Shown: positions 59,713 through 64,000 of the stretch, piece by piece
Layout: the number at the start of each line of letters is the position of its first letter
Numbering within the stretch: position 1 is the first letter of the stretch
Origin: Nicoliella lavandulae
GTDB lineage: Bacteria > Bacillota > Bacilli > Lactobacillales > Lactobacillaceae
Reading direction: 5' to 3'
DNA: 64,000 nucleotides
NCBI RefSeq assembly: GCF_037546185.1
Contig: NZ_JAWMWH010000001.1
Span: 1,302,001-1,366,000, forward strand
The notes under the pieces: generated by a model
What the model saw: only the letters and a program-made list of their open reading frames with translations
Told to the model about the DNA's origin: nothing
The model's database searches: none
Program-made: the position numbers and the translations under genes

Positions 59713-61431
59713 TTATTTACGATTTGTTTTTTTACTAGTGTGATGACTCTTATGGTGTTGGTGTACTTCCATGATCACAGGCAAGATAACCGGACGCCGT
59801 CTAGTTTGTTCAAATAAGAATGAGCTTAACTTATCACGAACGTCTTGTTTTAAGTGACCCCAATCAAATTCCTTATTATCTAGATTATATTGAACTGCAT
59901 CATAAACAATTTTAGAAGCCTGATTCATCAACGACTTATTAGCTTTCACATAAATAAAGCCACGTGAAGTAATCTTTGGTTGAGCAATAACCGTTTTCTT
60001 CTTACGGTTAATCGTAACTACTACCACAAAGATTCCATCTTCAGAAAGAACCTTCCGATCTCTTAAAACAATGTTTCCAATATCACCAACACCAATTCCA
60101 TCAATCATTATGTCTCCGGCATCAACACTATTAGAACGAATCATCTTTTTCCCGTCGTATTCTAATACATCACCCTTAGCAGGAATGAAAATATTATCAG
60201 CTGGAAAACCAATTTCTTCTGCTACCTTAGCATGCGCTTCTAATACCCGATACTCACCTTGAACCGGAATTAAATACTTAGGGTGTAAAATATTAAGCAT
60301 CAATTGCAGGTCTTCTTGGCTAGCGTCACCAGATGATTTGATATCATCTGAAATCATTTTAACTTCAGCATTAGCTCTATAAATCATATCACGAGTCCGT
60401 GCTACATTTGTTTCCATAGCAGGTGATGGAGTCGTAGCAATTACTACTAAGTCCCCTGCTTGAACGCTAATTTGGCTATCGGATGCTTGCTTACTAGTCA
60501 TTCTTTGCAATGCCTTAATTGGTTCGCCCATTTTACCAGTTTGTAAAATAACTGTTTCAGATGGATCCAATTTTGCTAAGTCTTTATAACTAGGGACCAA
60601 TAGATCCTTACTAGGTAAGTTTAATTTATGAAGCTTAATTGCAGTATTGACAATTTTTTGTAGTTTAGGATTAGTCAAGAAAACCCGTCGTTCACTCTTA
60701 GCTGCAGCATTAAAAACTTGTTGAATTCTTAAAATATTATAAGCAGCACAAGCAACAATGATTCGATTTTCATGATAAGCAAATGCATCATGAATGTAAT
60801 TAGCAATCTTCTTTTCATTGGTACTTTCGTTTGGATTTTCTGCGTTGGAAGAATCACTTAATAATGCTAAAACGCCATTGCGACCAATATCACCTAATGC
60901 AGCATAGTCAGTTTTATAGCCTTCTGATGCGGTTTGATCGAACTTAAAATCACCAGTATAAACGATCTCGCCACTCTTAGTATTTAAGACAATTCCCATT
61001 GATTCAGGAATCGAATGCGTGGTTTTAAAGAACGTAACCGTAACATCATCAAAAATAATTTCACTATCTTCATTGATTACGTTAAAGTTATTGAACTTGC
61101 TGCTAGCTTTATTTTCTTTTACTAGGATCTTTGCCAATGCAATCGTTAGCTCAGAACCAAATACCGGTACATCAAATTCAGATAATAGATATGGCAATGC
61201 GCCAATTGCATCTGCATGTCCATGGGTTAAAAATACCCCTACAATTCGATCTCGATTTTCTTTCAAGTAAGTTAGATCAGGAATAACATAGTCAATTCCT
61301 AATAACTCATTTTCTGGATATTTTAAACCACAATCTAAAATATAAATGCCATCATTTACTTCAACAGCATATAAATTTTTACCATCTTCTCTTACCCCAC
61401 CTAATGGGATAATTTTGATTTTCTCCTTCAT
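59713..61431 (-). CDS. Ribonuclease J (J2-like, altered metal motif)
   Basis: A 572-residue beta-CASP metallo-beta-lactamase RNase for mRNA decay and rRNA maturation. It begins IKIIPLGGVREDGKNLYAVE and contains LGIDYVIPDLTYL, GDFKFDQT and the beta-CASP segment with LLSDSSNAENP; a C-terminal dimerisation domain follows. Where RNase J1 has the zinc/nuclease motif HGHEDHIG, this protein has HGHADAIG: the second His is Ala and the preceding Glu is Ala, which resembles the degenerate motif of J2-type paralogues. It is downstream of rpsO. A basic tail (HHKSHHTSKKTNRK) ends it. Confidence 0.88.
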   Translation of the reverse strand: MKEKIKIIPLGGVREDGKNLYAVEVNDGIYILDCGLKYPENELLGIDYVIPDLTYLKENRDRIVGVFLTHGHADAIGALPYLLSEFDVPVFGSELTIALAKILVKENKASSKFNNFNVINEDSEIIFDDVTVTFFKTTHSIPESMGIVLNTKSGEIVYTGDFKFDQTASEGYKTDYAALGDIGRNGVLALLSDSSNAENPNESTNEKKIANYIHDAFAYHENRIIVACAAYNILRIQQVFNAAAKSERRVFLTNPKLQKIVNTAIKLHKLNLPSKDLLVPSYKDLAKLDPSETVILQTGKMGEPIKALQRMTSKQASDSQISVQAGDLVVIATTPSPAMETNVARTRDMIYRANAEVKMISDDIKSSGDASQEDLQLMLNILHPKYLIPVQGEYRVLEAHAKVAEEIGFPADNIFIPAKGDVLEYDGKKMIRSNSVDAGDIMIDGIGVGDIGNIVLRDRKVLSEDGIFVVVVTINRKKKTVIAQPKITSRGFIYVKANKSLMNQASKIVYDAVQYNLDNKEFDWGHLKQDVRDKLSSFLFEQTRRRPVILPVIMEVHQHHKSHHTSKKTNRK

Positions 61432-61531
61432 AAGTTCACCTCAAAAATATTTTCTATTTTATTTTTTCACGTTCGATATTAATATATGGATTATTTTATC
61501 ATACTTTAAAACCAAACGGATTAGTATGTAT

Positions 61532-61566
61532 AAAAAAAGAGCGTGCTGCGATTGCAACCCACTCTA
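61532..61566 (-). terminator. Terminator after rpsO
   Basis: GAGCG/CACTC pairing, extended inward by GCA/TGC and flanked by a seven-T run on the minus strand, lies about 12 bases after the rpsO stop. Confidence 0.75.
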
Positions 61567-61577
61567 TTTTAACAGTA

Positions 61578-61847
61578 TTAACGACGAAGGCCAAGACTGT
61601 TGATTAGTTCACGATAACGTTGAACATCCTTATTACGTAAGTAAGCAAGAAGATTACGACGGTGACCAATCTTCTTCATTAGTCCACGTTGTGAATGGAA
61701 ATCCTTCTTGTGTTCCTTCATGTGATTGTTGATTTCGTTGATATCAGCAGTTAAAACAGCAATTTGTACTTCTGCTGAACCAGTATCGCCATCATGACGA
61801 GCGTATTTCTTAATAATTTCATTTTTATGTGCTTGTGTAAGAGCCAT
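61578..61847 (-). CDS. rpsO: 30S ribosomal protein S15
   Basis: An 89-residue protein that binds 16S rRNA and organises the platform. The S15 signature DTGSAEVQIAVLTADINEINNHMKEHKKDFHSQRGLMKKIGHRRNLLAYL is complete (in parts: DTGSAEVQ, HSQRGLM, RRNLL). ATG 61847 follows AAAGGTGGG; a GTG at 61859 in frame lies inside that ribosome site and is rejected. It has its own promoter and a leader hairpin, and is upstream of the RNase J gene. Confidence 0.97.
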   Translation of the reverse strand: MALTQAHKNEIIKKYARHDGDTGSAEVQIAVLTADINEINNHMKEHKKDFHSQRGLMKKIGHRRNLLAYLRNKDVQRYRELINSLGLRR

Positions 61848-61877
61848 AAAAAATCCCACCTTTCAATTGTATAAACA

Positions 61878-61925
61878 CCAATGACTGAGTTACCACCAGT
61901 GAGACGGTCAATAACTAAGTCATGG
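61878..61925 (-). promoter_or_regulatory. Leader hairpin before rpsO, possible S15 feedback site
   Basis: TGACT-AGTTA and TAACT-AGTCA pair through about 11 bp with a T-G pair, enclosing CCGTCTCACTGGTGG. No T-run follows, so it is not a terminator. rpsO leaders in Firmicutes often bind S15; that this one does so is inferred. Confidence 0.55.
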
Positions 61926-61946
61926 CTAAAATTAAATTACTAACTA

Positions 61947-61975
61947 ATCATACTAGAAAATAATCATTTCATCAA
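61947..61975 (-). promoter_or_regulatory. rpsO promoter
   Basis: On the minus strand TTGATG (61970-61975), 17 bases, TATGAT (61947-61952), directly upstream of the leader hairpin. Confidence 0.78.
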
Positions 61976-62022
61976 GTCCTTTATTTTTTGATGCTTTCAT
62001 TTCATTTTAAAATAAAGAACTA

Positions 62023-62051
62023 TTGCATTTAATAAAGTGAGTCTGTATAAT
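62023..62051 (+). promoter_or_regulatory. rpsT promoter
   Basis: TTGCAT (62023-62028), 17 bases, perfect TATAAT (62046-62051), about 50 bases before the rpsT start. Confidence 0.85.
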
Positions 62052-62099
62052 GAATAAGTGTTGAATTATGGACATTACTTCGTAATTGGAGGTGAAATC

Positions 62100-62354
62100 A
62101 TGCCAGTAATTAAATCCGCTATCAAGCGTGTTAAGACTAATGAAAAAGCAGAAAAAGAAAACATTGTACAAAAGAGTGCAATGAGAAATGCCATCAAGAA
62201 GTTCGAAAAAGCTCAAGCAGCTGGTTCTGATAATCTTGAAGAAACTTTCAGAAATGCTATTAGCAAGATTGACCACGTTAAGTCAAAAGGTTTAATCAAA
62301 GCCAACAAGGCTAGCCGTGACAAGTCACGTCTTACTAAATTATTTAACAAATAA
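62100..62354 (+). CDS. rpsT: 30S ribosomal protein S20
   Basis: An 84-residue basic helical protein binding 16S rRNA. It begins MPVIKSAIKRVKTNEKAEKEN and ends KGLIKANKASRDKSRLTKLFNK, both typical of S20. ATG 62100 has GGAGGTG upstream; an in-frame start at 62058 falls inside the promoter-proximal leader and is rejected. It is plus-strand, convergent with holA, as in Bacillus. Confidence 0.97.
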   Translation: MPVIKSAIKRVKTNEKAEKENIVQKSAMRNAIKKFEKAQAAGSDNLEETFRNAISKIDHVKSKGLIKANKASRDKSRLTKLFNK

Positions 62355-62355
62355 T

Positions 62356-62384
62356 AAAACGCTCAGTTAATAGCTGAGTTTTTA
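62356..62384 (+). terminator. Terminator after rpsT
   Basis: AAAAC-CTCAG and CTGAG-TTTTT pair around one unpaired G with a 7-base loop, directly after the rpsT stop. Confidence 0.85.
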
Positions 62385-62391
62385 TTTTGTT

Positions 62392-62422
62392 AAAAAGACC
62401 GTCATCAAATGGCGGTCTTTTT
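62392..62422. terminator. Bidirectional terminator between rpsT and holA
   Basis: A perfect 10-bp AAAAAGACCG/CGGTCTTTTT stem with an 11-base loop. It abuts the holA stop codon and serves holA on the minus strand and any rpsT read-through. Confidence 0.92.
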
Positions 62423-63436
62423 TTATGCAAATTTTAACATAAACATTTCAAATAATAACTCTGGTGATTCACTAGTACTTTTGAGTTGTTTTTCAATCTC
62501 AACTAGTCCTAAATAAGCTAGCTTCAAATCATTTAAATGATGTTTAGTAATAGTTCGAAGCGCCAGCTTAACTCGATATGGATGCACCTTTAACATCCCA
62601 GCAAGCTTTCCCTGACTATAGCCGTAATTCTTCAAAATCATCGTCTGCAATAACAACCTAAATTGACTCAACAGCACCGCGTTGATTTGAATTGCTGATT
62701 GACCATTCATCAGTAGTTCTTGATACAAACTAACCGCATCAGTCGTTCGTCGCTTTAAAACTAGATCAACTAAAGTAAATATATCTTGATTTAATGTTTT
62801 GGTAACTAGATTTTCCACTGCCTCTTCAGTAATCTCATGACTACGCTGACAAAATAACATCAACTTTGGTAAATCATTCATGATTACTGATAGCTGGCCA
62901 TCCGTTCTTTGAACTAATTGATTCATCACTTGATTAGAAATATCATAATGATGTTGATTTAAAAACTGTTTAACATAATTAATCGTCTCAGCTTCATTAA
63001 ACTCATGTAGATCAACTATGGTTGCATTTTGCTTTAATAGTTTTACCACTTTTTTACGAGCATCTAATTTATCATACGGCGCAATTAATACTAGAATCGT
63101 TGAATTAAGTGGCTGCTTAATATAATTAACTAATGTATCAACATCATGCTCCACTTTACCTTTATTTCGTTCCCCAGTTAGAAACATGGGATTGTTTATC
63201 ATCACCAGTCGATGCTCACCAAAAAACGGAGCAGATAACGCATCATTCATTGCATCTGATAATGGAGTTGTTTCCATATCATAAGCAGCAAAGTTCATCG
63301 TACGTTCCTCTTCAGGGACGATTTGCGTGAATTTATTTCTTAGCTGCTCAATTAGGTAATCTTGTTTACCCGTAATTAAATACAATGGCGCTAATTTATT
63401 TTGATCAATACTATTGATTAACTGATTATAATTCAT
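62423..63436 (-). CDS. holA: DNA polymerase III delta subunit
   Basis: A 337-residue clamp-loader subunit that opens the beta sliding clamp. The N-terminal AAA+-like domain reads LAPLYLITGKQDYLIEQL (a degenerate P-loop, normal for delta). The conserved APFFGEHRLVMINNP and the lid and collar domains follow (LDARKKVVKLLK, QINAVLLSQFRLLLQTMIL). Length is normal. ATG 63436 overlaps the comEC stop by 4 bases (ATGA), so translation is probably coupled. comEC-holA-rpsT is a conserved Firmicutes neighbourhood. Confidence 0.95.
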   Translation of the reverse strand: MNYNQLINSIDQNKLAPLYLITGKQDYLIEQLRNKFTQIVPEEERTMNFAAYDMETTPLSDAMNDALSAPFFGEHRLVMINNPMFLTGERNKGKVEHDVDTLVNYIKQPLNSTILVLIAPYDKLDARKKVVKLLKQNATIVDLHEFNEAETINYVKQFLNQHHYDISNQVMNQLVQRTDGQLSVIMNDLPKLMLFCQRSHEITEEAVENLVTKTLNQDIFTLVDLVLKRRTTDAVSLYQELLMNGQSAIQINAVLLSQFRLLLQTMILKNYGYSQGKLAGMLKVHPYRVKLALRTITKHHLNDLKLAYLGLVEIEKQLKSTSESPELLFEMFMLKFA

Positions 63437-64000
63437 TGGCTACCTTCCTTTAATTGGGTTTCAAAGCTTGCATTCTTAATGCCACCATAACGATAGGTGA
63501 TCATCCCATCCACTTGGGTATTGTATATCTTAATATTCATTGCATGTAGTTGATTCATTACTTCTTGGTTGGGATGACCATAACGATTATTCCGGCCCGC
63601 AGAAATAATGGCCACTTGGGGATTGACCTGTTTTAAAAACGATGGGGACGTGGATGTTTTACTACCATGATGACCTACTTTTAAGACATTGGTCGTTAAT
63701 TGAGGTAACGCTTTAATGATTTCTAGCTCCCCATGTTGATCCAAATCACCCATAAATAAGAAGCGACGATTGGCTACTTGAGTTGATATGACCATCGAAT
63801 CCTCATTCGCACCCAATCCATCAGTAAAGGGATGGTATATATTCATTAATGATTTTTCAAATGACATTCCAAACCGGGCTTGAATCAATTGCGTATTATC
63901 CATCTTACCACTAATTTTAGCCATAAAGGAATCATTATTTTGCATCCCAATTGGAATCACTAAATTATCAACCCGCATTTTAGTCAAGAAAGCAGGTAAA
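63433..64000 (-). CDS. comEC: ComEC C-terminal metallo-beta-lactamase domain, 5' part outside window
   Basis: About 189 C-terminal residues of the DNA-uptake channel protein ComEC/Rec2 are present; the frame is open to the window edge, so the membrane domain lies beyond it. The visible part is the extracytoplasmic metallo-beta-lactamase-like domain: MVISTQVANRRFLFMGDLDQHGE, LKVGHHGSKTSTSPSFL and ISAGRNNRYGHPNQEV. It overlaps holA by 4 bases. Its presence suggests a competence pathway, but whether the full gene is intact cannot be judged here. Confidence 0.93.
   Translation of the reverse strand, partial: LPAFLTKMRVDNLVIPIGMQNNDSFMAKISGKMDNTQLIQARFGMSFEKSLMNIYHPFTDGLGANEDSMVISTQVANRRFLFMGDLDQHGELEIIKALPQLTTNVLKVGHHGSKTSTSPSFLKQVNPQVAIISAGRNNRYGHPNQEVMNQLHAMNIKIYNTQVDGMITYRYGGIKNASFETQLKEGSQ

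Noticed and set aside
1..64000. CRISPR arrays, insertion sequences, prophage, restriction or toxin-antitoxin systems
   Set aside because: No spaced direct repeats, transposase, integrase or defence-type gene was found; the gene content is core housekeeping.

Overview
The window is a 64 kb stretch of core chromosome from a low-GC Gram-positive bacterium of the Lactobacillaceae. The clues are purine-rich AGGAGG-type ribosome sites, frequent TTG start codons, PolC-type DNA polymerase III, RelA, HrcA/CIRCE control of the DnaK operon, RNase J, a PyrR attenuator, D-lactate dehydrogenase, HMG-CoA synthase (mevalonate route) and small Firmicutes markers (YneF, YnzC, YlxR, YlxQ). The genus cannot be fixed by eye; a heterofermentative or fructophilic-type lactobacillus is a reasonable guess. 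No insertion sequence, prophage, CRISPR array or rRNA was seen. Nearly every gene is on the minus strand.

Layout, low to high coordinates. 1-4.8 kb: prmA-rsmE-relA-dtd-HAD phosphatase, transcribed leftward. 5-6.8 kb: a LacI-type regulator on the plus strand, convergent with a YczE-like membrane protein and sharing one perfect bidirectional terminator with it. 7-10.3 kb: the most accessory part, a two-gene glycosyltransferase operon whose first product is a decayed GT2 fold and whose second is a GT2-TagF fusion, probably for wall polymer or glycan synthesis. 10.4-11.8 kb: uraA behind a PyrR attenuator. 11.8-18.7 kb: hrcA-grpE-dnaK-dnaJ under a CIRCE operator, then lepA with its own promoter. 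18.7-25.7 kb: rimP-nusA-ylxR-ylxQ-infB-rbfA, then truB-ribF. 25.7-34.7 kb: uppS-cdsA-rseP-proS-polC, lacking dxr, which fits use of the mevalonate pathway (mvaS is at 43.4 kb). 34.7-38.8 kb: rpsB, tsf, pyrH-frr and an unknown small gene, with a frameshifted gene relic between that gene and uppS.

38.8-46 kb mixes metabolism and repair: ldhD, a GIY-YIG protein and a tRNA methyltransferase-like protein, plsC, yneF and ynzC, and lexA with a LexA box over its own promoter, followed by ndt, mvaS, a membrane-anchored GH20 hexosaminidase and tRNA-Ser(CGA). 46-57 kb: apt, recJ, a LapA-like protein, rnz, obgE, uvrC, engB, clpX, tig. 57-64 kb: tuf with three tandem promoters, a TPR protein, an RNase J with an altered metal motif, rpsO, rpsT, holA and the 3' part of comEC.

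The genes serve translation, protein folding, isoprenoid and phospholipid synthesis (mvaS, uppS, cdsA, plsC) and DNA repair and replication. Points of most interest are the pseudo-glycosyltransferase partner, the gene relic in frame with uppS, lexA apparently starting at an AUU codon, intrinsic terminators placed inside otherwise conserved operons, and the changed RNase J active site. Nothing in the window is clearly a wholly new system.
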